Source: Microcaldota archaeon (GTDB taxonomy: Archaea; Micrarchaeota; Micrarchaeia; Micrarchaeales; CABMGC01). Taken from it: a stretch of 62,545 bases of DNA. The translations under genes and the position numbers were made by a program. A model generated the notes under the pieces. The model had not been told where the DNA came from. It made no database searches and saw only the letters and a list, made by a program, of their open reading frames with translations. The stretch lies in assembly GCA_021792235.1 (NCBI GenBank), contig JAJYVC010000002.1, forward strand, positions 1 to 62,545, written 5' to 3'. Numbering within the stretch: position 1 is the stretch's first letter; every line of letters begins with the position of its first letter. Below are positions 1 through 7,820 of the stretch, one piece after another.

Positions 1-380
1 GAATATACGGCCACAAGGAGATGCGCGCAGTTGGATATTCAAGCAACTCGGAAAGGCTTGTCCGGGACATACAGCACCTACTGCTGCGCTTCGGGATAGT
101 CTCTAATATCTATAGGATGGGCGCGGGTCACTGGGATCTGATAATACATAGGAACAGGGACATAGACATATTTATAGAAAGGATAGGGATGTTCGGCAGC
201 AAGGCGCAGAAGCTCGTGAAGAGGAAGAACATATTGAGCAAGATAAAGAAGAATGGCAGCAACAGGGTGATCTACGAGGAGATAAGGAAGGTAGAGCACC
301 TGCCTGCACCCGATTTCGTCTACGACCTTACAGTGGATGATACCCACAACTTCGTAGCTAACGAGTTCTTCGTGCACAAC
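1..380 (+). other. C-terminal part of an intein with LAGLIDADG-type endonuclease remnant
   Basis: Splicing blocks are clear: block F reads VYDLTVDDTHNFVA, and block G ends FFVHN directly before extein Thr. The penultimate His and terminal Asn are the residues needed for Asn cyclisation, and Thr is the +1 nucleophile. Upstream, SSNSERLVRDIQHLLLRFGI is typical of the end of a DOD (LAGLIDADG) homing endonuclease domain. The insertion point lies between the Lys and Thr of the Walker A motif, so the ATPase is inactive until splicing occurs. The N-terminal splicing half is outside the window, so completeness cannot be judged. Confidence 0.93.
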
Positions 381-1214
381 ACGTATCTAGTCAATGCTAT
401 AGGAGGGGAGACCGGCTCGAACGTCATAATCGCGCAGATAAACCAGATAGTAGACATGTATGCAGGAAACACTGAGAAGAACATGCATGCCATATTCGAG
501 CAGGCGAGGAAGGCCACGCCATGTATAATATTCTTCGATGAGCTCGATGCGCTGGGCGTCAAGAGAGGAGGAGACGGGGGCGGCGGAGGCGAAGGGCAGA
601 GCTTCATGCGCATGGCAGTAAACCAGTTCCTGCAGGAGATGGACGGTGTGGAGAAGAATCCTGAAGGCATATTCGTGATAGGTGCGACTAACTCCCCATG
701 GGACATTGATCCTGCGCTCAAGAGGAGTAAGAGATTCGGAGAGACGGTCTACATGCCGCCGCCTGACCTGAAGACGCGGAAGGGCGCATTCAAGTATCAC
801 ACCCGCAACATGCCCCTTGGGAGGATAGGCTACGGCAGGCTGGCGAGGGCGACAATGGGATTCTCATCTGCAGACATAGAGGAGATATGCGACAAGGCGG
901 CGCTGATACCTGCAGTAGAGGAGGATGCTACGGGAAAGAAGAGGAAGGTTCTGATGAAGGACTTCCTCAAGATGATCAAGACGCACGGCAACACTCTTGA
1001 CGAATGGTACGGGATGGTGAAGAAGGACATAATAAGCAAGACGGAGACGCAAATAATCGATGGCAAGAAGCAGGTAACGGTGAAGGAGGGCAAGCTGGGA
1101 CCAGAGGAGAAGAACAAGTACAAGGCATTAATAAAGGACGTGAAGAGGAACTCCAACCCCTTCTTCATTTTCATAAAGAAGTTAGTCAGGGCATTCTCCC
1201 TTTACGTTTTATAG
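1..1214 (+). CDS. AAA+ ATPase interrupted by an intein in the P-loop (5' end cut by window edge)
   Basis: The frame is open to the left edge, so the gene begins outside the window. The first ~126 codons are the end of an intein and the rest is the ATPase. The extein restarts with TYLVNAIGGE, which normally follows the GK of a Walker A motif. Next come Walker B (CIIFFDELDALG), a glycine-rich loop, sensor 1 (GATNSPWDIDPALKR) with an arginine-finger region (RSKRF), and a helical lid (GFSSADIEEICDKAA). The NSPWDIDPAL and VYMPPPD spacing resembles the Vps4/Cdc48/katanin branch of classic AAA proteins. The protein would remodel or unfold protein substrates, but the target is unknown. The C-terminus is basic. 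The N-terminal domain that would settle the subfamily is not visible. Confidence 0.9.
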   Translation, partial: IYGHKEMRAVGYSSNSERLVRDIQHLLLRFGIVSNIYRMGAGHWDLIIHRNRDIDIFIERIGMFGSKAQKLVKRKNILSKIKKNGSNRVIYEEIRKVEHLPAPDFVYDLTVDDTHNFVANEFFVHNTYLVNAIGGETGSNVIIAQINQIVDMYAGNTEKNMHAIFEQARKATPCIIFFDELDALGVKRGGDGGGGGEGQSFMRMAVNQFLQEMDGVEKNPEGIFVIGATNSPWDIDPALKRSKRFGETVYMPPPDLKTRKGAFKYHTRNMPLGRIGYGRLARATMGFSSADIEEICDKAALIPAVEEDATGKKRKVLMKDFLKMIKTHGNTLDEWYGMVKKDIISKTETQIIDGKKQVTVKEGKLGPEEKNKYKALIKDVKRNSNPFFIFIKKLVRAFSLYVL

Positions 1215-1222
1215 GTGTCAGC

Positions 1223-1579
1223 ATGTCAGTAAGATACAATGACAACTCCGATCTTGTAATACACCATGCATATGAAGTAGGAATGGATGACCTGGTCAGG
1301 TTGTGCATCTCGAGATCGCATGGTTCCCCGATGCTTTACTGGGCAGATGGAATTGCATTCTTCTATGAGCAGATACCACCTATGATGAACGCGAAAGTGG
1401 AAGAGGACTTCCTCGCAGGGAAGGACCATTGGGCAGAAGTCTACTACTCTAAGGTGAAGGAATACAAGAGCGTAATCGAGCTGGATAACGGGGAATTCCG
1501 TGGCGCGAAGATAGGCGTTGTAGACGCTTCTAAATTTTCTATGCACAAGGACTTTGCGAAATGGGCCGGCAGCAGATAG
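1223..1579 (+). CDS. Hypothetical protein, 118 aa
   Basis: I do not recognise a family. The gene starts 8 nt after the ATPase stop, so it is probably co-transcribed with it. The frame is open further upstream, but that part lies inside the ATPase gene, so the ATG starting MSVRYNDNSDL is preferred. The protein is soluble-looking, acidic to neutral, with aromatic-rich stretches (MLYWADGIAFFYEQIPP; KDHWAEVYYSKVKEY). There is no signal peptide, membrane segment or obvious metal site. It could be a partner of the ATPase, but only gene order supports that. Confidence 0.65.
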   Translation: MSVRYNDNSDLVIHHAYEVGMDDLVRLCISRSHGSPMLYWADGIAFFYEQIPPMMNAKVEEDFLAGKDHWAEVYYSKVKEYKSVIELDNGEFRGAKIGVVDASKFSMHKDFAKWAGSR

Positions 1580-1693
1580 GCATTCGATCCGGGCATTTTG
1601 AAATACGCAAGATTTATTAAATTGGCCATTAAATAGACTTCTTGTTATTCGGGCGACGCAGGATAACCAAGGCATGATGTATTGAGTTCAGTG

Positions 1694-2341
1694 ATGGGTA
1701 GGGACTTTCCTGCCGAATCAAAGGCCAGGGATAGGACCGTATCGGAATCGGAGATTCTCAAGGGAGTTGTCAGGCAGCACTGGCACGACAAGCTTGAGAC
1801 GATGGACAAGACAAGGGCGAAGGCGCTATCAGCAGGCATAGATGCGCACCTTGCGAATGTGGCCAAGTCCGTAAACCAGCTTGATTACGAGGTTTTCTGC
1901 ATCCCGAACATCATATACCATTCTAAGCACATGTCAAAAGAGGAATTTGAAAAATATCTCAGACTCATGGAAGCGATGGCTGTAGGATATTCATCGATGT
2001 TCGGCAATGATGTCGCTGGCCTTGCATTGATAGGGATTTCTTCAAAGGCAAAGAATGCTGGAGGCATAGAGAAATACCACAGGTTGCTTTCATCCCGTAT
2101 TGAGACAAGGATGAAAATATATAGGTCAAGGATGGATGCAAGGAGGAGAAGCATTGATGTGCTCCATTCTAGGCTCAGGATACACAACAGAAGCGTATTC
2201 AGGTTTTTCAGGAAGGGCAGGATATACTCTCTTTCAAGGAGGATAGACAGAAGCGCCAGGGGCGTTGACCTGCTGAGCTGCAGGCTGGACAGGCTCAATG
2301 AGATATACAAGTATACCAGTATGTCGCAAAACAAAGATTAA
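1694..2341 (+). CDS. Hypothetical basic coiled-coil protein, ~215 aa
   Basis: No family recognised. The frame opens at a TTG at 1682, but ATG 1694 (MGRDFPAESKARDR) is the more usual start. The N-terminal half is mixed alpha-helical. The last ~90 residues are arginine-rich and predicted helical (KIYRSRMDARRRSIDVLHSR and following), so the C-terminus may bind nucleic acid or form a coiled coil. It stands 22 nt before a DUF763 gene on the same strand and may form an operon with it. An AT-rich stretch at about 1608-1625 is a possible promoter. Confidence 0.6.
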   Translation: MGRDFPAESKARDRTVSESEILKGVVRQHWHDKLETMDKTRAKALSAGIDAHLANVAKSVNQLDYEVFCIPNIIYHSKHMSKEEFEKYLRLMEAMAVGYSSMFGNDVAGLALIGISSKAKNAGGIEKYHRLLSSRIETRMKIYRSRMDARRRSIDVLHSRLRIHNRSVFRFFRKGRIYSLSRRIDRSARGVDLLSCRLDRLNEIYKYTSMSQNKD

Positions 2342-2363
2342 GCCCGCACTTCAATCGCTATTT

Positions 2364-3428
2364 ATGCGACAGCTCACCGAACTGCCCTTGCACACGGGCA
2401 GGGCACCAAGATGGCTCTTCGGACGTATGACAAGGCTTGGCGGAGCGATAGCAAACGTGATAATAGAGGAATATGGCGCTGACGAGCTTCTGCATAGGCT
2501 CTCTGACAGCAACTGGTTCCAGTCGCTGTCATGCGCAATAGGATACGACTGGCACAGCAGCGGAACAACTACTGTGACTATGGGGGCTCTGAAAGAGGCG
2601 CTTAAGGGAGACCCTGACATAGTAATAGCAGGGGGAAAGGGCAAGGCAGGCATAAATACCCCTGGAGACATAGTAGCCGGATCAGATAGGCTTTCAATTC
2701 CCTCAGAGTCAGAGAAATTTGTGGAGCTTAGCAGGCTCTCCGCAAAGGTGGATGCATCTATGGTCTATGACAATATAGGAATATACCACCACTCATTCAT
2801 GTTCACAAAAAGCCGCAAGTGGGGAGTCGTACAGCAAGCGATGAACAACAGTACTGGCATGGCGCTAAGGTTCCAGTGGTTCAGCGAAACCTTAGACCAT
2901 GAGGACATAACCAATGAGCCGCATTCGGGAATTTCCGGGACAGGAGGATTGCAGACAGTTGACCTCACTTATGCTGCTAACAGCTGGGTCAAACCCGCAA
3001 GCATCGAGCTGCTTCCAGATATCGCAGAAGGTAGAATAAAGTATCCGAAGAGGCATGCAATAATGCCCAGGGAGGATCTCACCGAGCATGGAATCAATAT
3101 GCTGAAAGCGGCAAATGAGATGGGCCCAAGAGACTACAGAGAATTCCTGCTGATAAAAGGAGTAGGAAGGGCTACAATAAGATCCCTGGCAATTATATCA
3201 AGCCTGATATACGAGAAGGAGCTTGCCGGCAGAGATCCTGTCGCATATGCATATAATCTTGGGGGAAAGGACAAGATACCATATGAGATAAACCGCAGGA
3301 CCTATGATAGTGTCATAGAGGAGATGGAGCATATGGTTGATATGTCGAACGTGAGCATGGAGGAGAAGTACAGATCGTTAAGATCGCTTGGCCGCTTGAT
3401 GAGCAAGGCGGCGACGAAGCAGGTATAA
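2364..3428 (+). CDS. DUF763 family protein
   Basis: The start MRQLTELPLHTGRAPRWLFG is the conserved opening of DUF763 proteins. The 22 extra codons upstream in the open frame match nothing in the family and overlap the previous gene, so they are excluded. The rest is typical: a DWHSSGTTTV segment, a conserved centre (GIYHHSFMFT, ALRFQWFSE), and near residues 255-275 a helix-hairpin-helix-like motif (LIKGVGRATIRSLAIISSLI). Length (354 aa) fits the family. The biochemical role of DUF763 is not established to my knowledge. The helix-hairpin-helix suggests nucleic-acid binding. Confidence 0.9.
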   Translation: MRQLTELPLHTGRAPRWLFGRMTRLGGAIANVIIEEYGADELLHRLSDSNWFQSLSCAIGYDWHSSGTTTVTMGALKEALKGDPDIVIAGGKGKAGINTPGDIVAGSDRLSIPSESEKFVELSRLSAKVDASMVYDNIGIYHHSFMFTKSRKWGVVQQAMNNSTGMALRFQWFSETLDHEDITNEPHSGISGTGGLQTVDLTYAANSWVKPASIELLPDIAEGRIKYPKRHAIMPREDLTEHGINMLKAANEMGPRDYREFLLIKGVGRATIRSLAIISSLIYEKELAGRDPVAYAYNLGGKDKIPYEINRRTYDSVIEEMEHMVDMSNVSMEEKYRSLRSLGRLMSKAATKQV

Positions 3429-3660
3429 TCAGCATTCCCTTCGCATCATGAATATGTCTATCTTCTCGTCGTTGAATCTTATGCCGCCGCCGAGCACGCC
3501 ATACTGCTTGAAGCCCAGGCTCTCATACAGCTTCTTGGATCTGGGTTAGAGCTGAATACTTAGAGCACCATAGTGTCAAATGTACCCTTCGATCTTTCGA
3601 ATACATTAGTTATCAGGACCAAGGGACATTATATCTAGGACTGCCAGATGAGCTTCGATA
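3429..3660 (-). pseudogene. Decayed GNAT acetyltransferase
   Basis: The minus strand encodes a recognisable GNAT C-terminus ending at TGA 3429-3431: KKLYESLGFKQYGVLGGG, then IRFNDEKIDIFMMRREC. An in-frame TAA at 3546-3548 blocks this reading. Shifting by one base continues the family signature upstream as VFSSNP, preceded by TAA where Glu of LEVFSSNP would be expected, then VLITNVFERSKGTFDTMVL. Restoring one C in the AACCCAGATCC region joins the two parts as SNPRSKKLYESLGF. So there is at least one nonsense change and one single-base deletion. No intact gene exists from 3429 to 3793, and the 3661-3793 part may be more of the same remnant. What it acetylated is unknown. Confidence 0.75.
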
Positions 3661-3793
3661 AGGCGGGGATTGACCGGTGATTCCGCCATTAAATCTTGCA
3701 CGGATCACGCCGATCGGCTTATACTGACATTGCTGATCAGATCGGCAATAAACTGAGAATTGCCCTACACAATAACCTAAGGTACTAGATTTC

Positions 3794-5020
3794 TTATTTC
3801 TTCGCGTGCTTTAAGCAGAATGCGTTGACCTTGTTTATTGCATATTCGAGTACATCTTCTGGAGGGAGTGCCGCTATCCTGAAATTACTCGGAGTCCCGA
3901 AGGAATACCCTCCTGTGAGCTGGACACCTGTCTCCATCAGCGCTGAAAGGACGAAATCCCTTGAACTGCGGAAGTTCAGGCTCTTCATGTCAAGCTTGGG
4001 AAGCAGGTAGAACGCACCGCTCGGTCTTGTGACGGTTATGTATGGATTTTCCCTTAGCAGATCTACGGATAGATTCACCCTCTTTGCTATGGCATTTGTC
4101 ATGCTCTTTATGGCCTTTGAGTGCTCCTTAGTGTTGTTGAGCGCCTCTGCCACGGCGTATTCGCTTGGGGTGTTCAGCGATAGCCTTACCAGCGCATACT
4201 GGGAGAACTTCTTCTTCAGACCTTGCGAGATCCTGTCATCTCCAGGTATCACCATGAAGCCTATCCTGAATCCAGTCGAATCAAGGTTCTTAGAACTTCC
4301 GTTCAGTATGATGTGGGGTATGCCCTTAGCCACCTCCCCCATGCTGGTGAACTTGCTGCCATTGTATACTATCTCATCGTATATCTCATCGCTCACAAGG
4401 AGCACGCCATGGTCGTTAGCTATGCCGGCTAGCTCCCGCAGCGACTTCCTATCGAATACCTTGCCGGTCGGATTGTGCGGATTAGTGGTTATGATGTACT
4501 TTACCTTATGGCCGTTCCTCTTGAGCCTTCCGATCTTCCTGGAGAAGCCGTCAAGATCCGGCTCCCAGCCGTTCTCCATGACAAGCTTTCCTGTAAGCGG
4601 CACGCCGCCCTCTATCATGAGACGAGGTATGTACTGGGGGTAATATGGTGCGAACATAGCTGCCCGATCGCCCCTGTTGATCAGTGCGTTATTTATGAAC
4701 AGCAGCGACTCGCTCACGCCGGCAGTTGTTATGACATCCTCTTCGCCGAGCCTTATCCCGTACATGCGCTGGTATCTTCTTTGCACTGCGCGTGTTAGCT
4801 CCGGTATCCCCTGGGCCCTTGAATAGTAGGTAGCACCATTCCTCAGGGCAGCTATGTACGCATCTATTATATATTTTGGCGTAGGGAAGAAGCGGGGAGG
4901 GTCTCCTCTGTTGAGTTTTATTATCTTCTTTCCCCTCCTAGCTAGCTTGTCTGCAATAGGGTCAAGTTCCAGTATAAGATTCTGCGCGTATACGCTCTTC
5001 CTTGAGAAGATGCTGGCCAA
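3794..5020 (-). CDS. Class I/II PLP-dependent aminotransferase
   Basis: Fold-type I aminotransferase of the aspartate/alanine group, complete at 408 aa. Seen: NPHNPTG (residues 180-186), the aspartate contacting the PLP ring nitrogen in VSDEIYDEIVY (D211, Y214), the Schiff-base lysine K244 in SSKNLDSTGFRIGF, and the substrate-carboxylate arginine near SNFRIAALPP. It should move amino groups between an amino acid and a 2-oxoacid; the donor cannot be read from sequence. Upstream a TTTTTAAATA box on the minus strand lies within the 122-nt gap shared with the divergent heme cluster. Confidence 0.92.
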   Translation of the reverse strand: MASIFSRKSVYAQNLILELDPIADKLARRGKKIIKLNRGDPPRFFPTPKYIIDAYIAALRNGATYYSRAQGIPELTRAVQRRYQRMYGIRLGEEDVITTAGVSESLLFINNALINRGDRAAMFAPYYPQYIPRLMIEGGVPLTGKLVMENGWEPDLDGFSRKIGRLKRNGHKVKYIITTNPHNPTGKVFDRKSLRELAGIANDHGVLLVSDEIYDEIVYNGSKFTSMGEVAKGIPHIILNGSSKNLDSTGFRIGFMVIPGDDRISQGLKKKFSQYALVRLSLNTPSEYAVAEALNNTKEHSKAIKSMTNAIAKRVNLSVDLLRENPYITVTRPSGAFYLLPKLDMKSLNFRSSRDFVLSALMETGVQLTGGYSFGTPSNFRIAALPPEDVLEYAINKVNAFCLKHAKK

Positions 5021-5127
5021 CAGATCAAATCAGGCTGCACTCTTGCAAGCCTAAAGAAGTAATTCAGTGGGTATTTAAAAATATGGCAAGACAGTACGCT
5101 TCCTGTCTATCGTGACCGTAAAGCAAG

Positions 5128-5138
5128 AATTTTAAACG
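5128..5138 (+). promoter_or_regulatory. TATA box of the heme cluster
   Basis: The AATTTTAAACG sequence is AT-rich and centred about 25 nt before ATG 5158. That is the spacing of an archaeal TATA box to a start site at or next to the initiation codon. It implies a leaderless transcript for the first heme gene and supports ATG 5158 over TTG 5143. Confidence 0.5.
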
Positions 5139-5157
5139 TGTTTTGCCCTATAGCATC

Positions 5158-5790
5158 ATGGGCTTTCTAGTGTCTAACGTACTCGCGTACCGCCTTGATC
5201 CGAGCTGGTGGAAACTTGGAAAAGAGGAACGCAAAGAGATTCTTGATGTATTAAGGAGGATCATAGATGCGGCACGAGGAGGGCAGACGGGATCAAAGGC
5301 AGCGCTTTACTCATCGTTGAGGTACGACTGCAGCATTATAATCTGGCTCCTGATGGATAACCCGCAGAGGATAGCTGCAACAAGAGCATCAATCGAAAGG
5401 CTCATTTGCGGCTATGCATCTATAAAATACGGGTTCCTTTCGGTATACGAAAACAAGAACAAGGACTCTGGAAACAGGAAGTATTTCGTTGCGTATCCGA
5501 TAAGCAAGGATCCGGAATGGTACCTTCTGGACAGAAGCAAGCGGTCGGATATAATGGCGGAGCACATAAGTATGGCTACAAGCAATAAGAACAACAAGGG
5601 AATAAACTCTTATACGACGCTGTCGTTCGGCATAGACGACAATGAATTTGTTGTGCTTTACGAGCTTGACTCGCTGCACGAATGGGTCAAGGTTACGCAA
5701 GACCTCAGGGAAGCAAGTGCAAGGAAGTGGATAACGAACGAGAGACCCATACTTGTGGGTATAGACGACCTTGGTCCGCTTCTGGCATGA
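5158..5790 (+). CDS. hemQ: Chlorite dismutase-family protein, probable coproheme decarboxylase (HemQ/ChdC-like)
   Basis: The central YPISKDPEWYLLDR followed by IMAEHISMA matches the Cld/HemQ signature. Y113 and K117 (counting from this ATG) align with the catalytic Tyr and Lys of Firmicutes ChdC (YPMSK there), and H136 with the proximal heme ligand. The C-terminal FVVLYELDSLHEWVKVTQ and DLREASARKW are also family-typical. In the coproporphyrin-dependent route this enzyme decarboxylates coproheme III to heme b using peroxide. Cld/HemQ proteins with other or no activities exist, but placement at the head of a heme cluster favours the heme role. ATG 5158 is chosen over TTG 5143 because it fits the TATA spacing. 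Confidence 0.82.
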   Translation: MGFLVSNVLAYRLDPSWWKLGKEERKEILDVLRRIIDAARGGQTGSKAALYSSLRYDCSIIIWLLMDNPQRIAATRASIERLICGYASIKYGFLSVYENKNKDSGNRKYFVAYPISKDPEWYLLDRSKRSDIMAEHISMATSNKNNKGINSYTTLSFGIDDNEFVVLYELDSLHEWVKVTQDLREASARKWITNERPILVGIDDLGPLLA

Positions 5791-5803
5791 TTATGGTGAT
5801 GCA

Positions 5804-6094
5804 ATGATAAATGTTGGAATGTACTATAATGTCAGGCAGGGGCACGAAGCGGAATTCGAGAGCACGTTTTCGCAGGTGGTGGAGCACCTTAAGAGCGCGA
5901 AGGTGGGGATAAGGGACGCCAAGCTTTACAGGGAGGTCGGAAAGAGCGAATACCTCATATACACAGAGTGGGAAAGCCTTGACTCCTTCAAGGGATTCAT
6001 ACAGAGCCGCGCCTTCAATGACACTGTAAGTGGTGGCAGATCCATAATTGAGGGACGGCCAAGGCACAGAGTATTTGCAGACGTCAATGAATAA
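5804..6094 (+). CDS. Antibiotic biosynthesis monooxygenase (ABM)-domain protein
   Basis: A 96-aa single-domain dimeric alpha/beta-barrel type protein. It starts MINVGMYYNVRQGHEAEF and has the family helix-strand pattern and YTEWESLDSFKGFIQS. ABM/HmoA-like domains include heme-degrading or heme-binding members. In haloarchaea (PitA) a chlorite dismutase domain is fused to an ABM domain; here the same two parts are separate adjacent genes 13 nt apart. This supports a joint function with the HemQ-like protein, for example in heme handling. The open frame extends upstream into the previous gene, but MINVGMYY aligns best with the family start. Confidence 0.8.
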   Translation: MINVGMYYNVRQGHEAEFESTFSQVVEHLKSAKVGIRDAKLYREVGKSEYLIYTEWESLDSFKGFIQSRAFNDTVSGGRSIIEGRPRHRVFADVNE

Positions 6095-6113
6095 CTGGTA
6101 AAAGGCTCGTATA

Positions 6114-7820
6114 ATGCAGCGGCATGTCAGGCTTCACAGGAAGGTAGTGATCGGTACTAGGGGAAGCAGGCTTAGCCTTGCCCAGGCAAGAATAGTTGCA
6201 GACAGGATAAAGAAATCGTCTCCGGGCCTTGCTGTTGAAATAGTAGTCATAAAGACATATGGGGACGTGAAGAAGGACATGAAACTGGATAGGCTCGAAC
6301 AGCAGGGGGTCTTCGTAAAGGATATAGACCTGCAGCTTTTGGATGGCACCATAGACATTGCAGTGCACAGCCTTAAGGACATACCGACAAAGCTGCAGGA
6401 TGGAATAAGGATAGGAGCTATAGTCGAGAGGGCAGATCCCAGGGACGTTGTGATATCTAGAGATGGTTGTGGGCTTAGGGACCTTGCTAAGGGCGCAAAG
6501 ATAGGTACAAGCAGCATGCGCAGGAAGGGACAGCTCCTGCATTTCAGGAAGGATCTCAATGTAATGGAGATGCGTGGGAATGTAGATACGCGCATTGCAA
6601 AACTTGATGGAGGAGAATATGACGCCATAGTTCTTGCAGCAGCCGGAGTGGAGAGACTTGGGCTCTCAGACAGGATATCGGAATATCTACCATTTGAAGT
6701 CATGCTTCCGGCACCTGGACAGGGGGCGATAGCGGTGGAGATAAGAGACGGAGACGCTATGATAGAGCCCATAGTGCGAAAGATAGATGATGCGAAGGCA
6801 AGAGCAGAGGTGGAGGCTGAGAGGACGGTGCTTTCGAGGATTGGGGGAGGATGCAATGCGCTGTTAGGGGCGTATGCAAAGACGCATGGGAGCAGGCTCG
6901 AGATATCAGCTGCAATAACCAGCAGCAATGGTGAAATGAAGTACAGCTATTCGCAGGAGGGGTCGGTAAAGTTTCCAGATGAAGTCGGTATCGAGGTTGC
7001 GGAGAAGATACTGATGGGCAATGCTGCAGAAATCTTACCAGATAAAAGCGACAAATCCAGACTTGCCGGAAAGGTAGTGATGGTGACTAAGGATGAGAAG
7101 GAAGGAGAGGGGCTTTGCAAGTCACTGCTGGACAGACGAGCAATTCCGGTTTACTTCCCCACGATAAAACCTGTCAATATCAGTTACAGTATGAAAACCG
7201 CCCACAGAATAAATAAATATGACTTCGTACTGGTTACGAGCAGACGCGGAGCGGATAAATTGCTTGAGATATTGCAAGTGGTGGGACTTGAGAAGGATGC
7301 ATTCGGGCCGGTAGTCATTGCGATTGGGCCAGAGACACGCCAATACCTGTGGGGCAGGGGCATAGCTGCACGCAGCCTGCCTTCGGCCAAATATTCGAAG
7401 GACATTATTGAAGGGTTGGCAGGAGTTAAGGACAGAAGAGTACTCATAATAAATTCGGCGCTGGCAGGCAACGAATTGGCTGCGGGGCTATCTGCAAGAG
7501 GCGCCATTGTTGACAGGATCACACCATATGCGATGTACGTACCAAAAGTAAGCATGCAGAGGAAAAACATGGTGATGGGTTACAAATTGGATTTCATTAC
7601 GTTTGCAAGCCCTTCTGCTGTAACTGGATTTCTGAAAATACTTGGCAGGAAAAACGCGATGAGACTGCTCAGAAGGAGCAAGGTAGTATGCATAGGCGAA
7701 ACGACATCTGGAAAATGCGAGAAAGAGAACATAAAAGTATGCGGAATTGCTGGAGAGCACACTGTAGAAGGCATTGTCAAGTGTATGGAAAGGATTGCAG
7801 GTAGCCCATATGGAAAATGA
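6114..7820 (+). CDS. hemCD: Fused hydroxymethylbilane synthase / uroporphyrinogen-III synthase (HemC-HemD)
   Basis: Residues ~9-305 are HemC: VIGTRGSRLSLAQA, catalytic D89 in VHSLKDIP, arginines in SSMRRKGQL, PGQGAIAVE, and the dipyrromethane-cofactor cysteine C247 in GGGCNALLGAYA. Residues ~315-568 are a HemD domain: GKVVMVTKDEKEG at the first strand, VLVTSRRGADKL, ITFASPSAVTGF and VVCIGETTSGKC. The protein makes hydroxymethylbilane from four porphobilinogens and cyclises it to uroporphyrinogen III. The two are usually separate proteins. No stop or frameshift separates them. The hemE start overlaps the 3' end by 11 nt, indicating one operon. Confidence 0.95.
   Translation: MQRHVRLHRKVVIGTRGSRLSLAQARIVADRIKKSSPGLAVEIVVIKTYGDVKKDMKLDRLEQQGVFVKDIDLQLLDGTIDIAVHSLKDIPTKLQDGIRIGAIVERADPRDVVISRDGCGLRDLAKGAKIGTSSMRRKGQLLHFRKDLNVMEMRGNVDTRIAKLDGGEYDAIVLAAAGVERLGLSDRISEYLPFEVMLPAPGQGAIAVEIRDGDAMIEPIVRKIDDAKARAEVEAERTVLSRIGGGCNALLGAYAKTHGSRLEISAAITSSNGEMKYSYSQEGSVKFPDEVGIEVAEKILMGNAAEILPDKSDKSRLAGKVVMVTKDEKEGEGLCKSLLDRRAIPVYFPTIKPVNISYSMKTAHRINKYDFVLVTSRRGADKLLEILQVVGLEKDAFGPVVIAIGPETRQYLWGRGIAARSLPSAKYSKDIIEGLAGVKDRRVLIINSALAGNELAAGLSARGAIVDRITPYAMYVPKVSMQRKNMVMGYKLDFITFASPSAVTGFLKILGRKNAMRLLRRSKVVCIGETTSGKCEKENIKVCGIAGEHTVEGIVKCMERIAGSPYGK

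Noticed and set aside
6134..6928. 264-aa open frame on the minus strand across hemC
   Set aside because: It is antisense to well-conserved HemC motifs and has Ser/Leu-rich, domain-free composition; a shadow frame.
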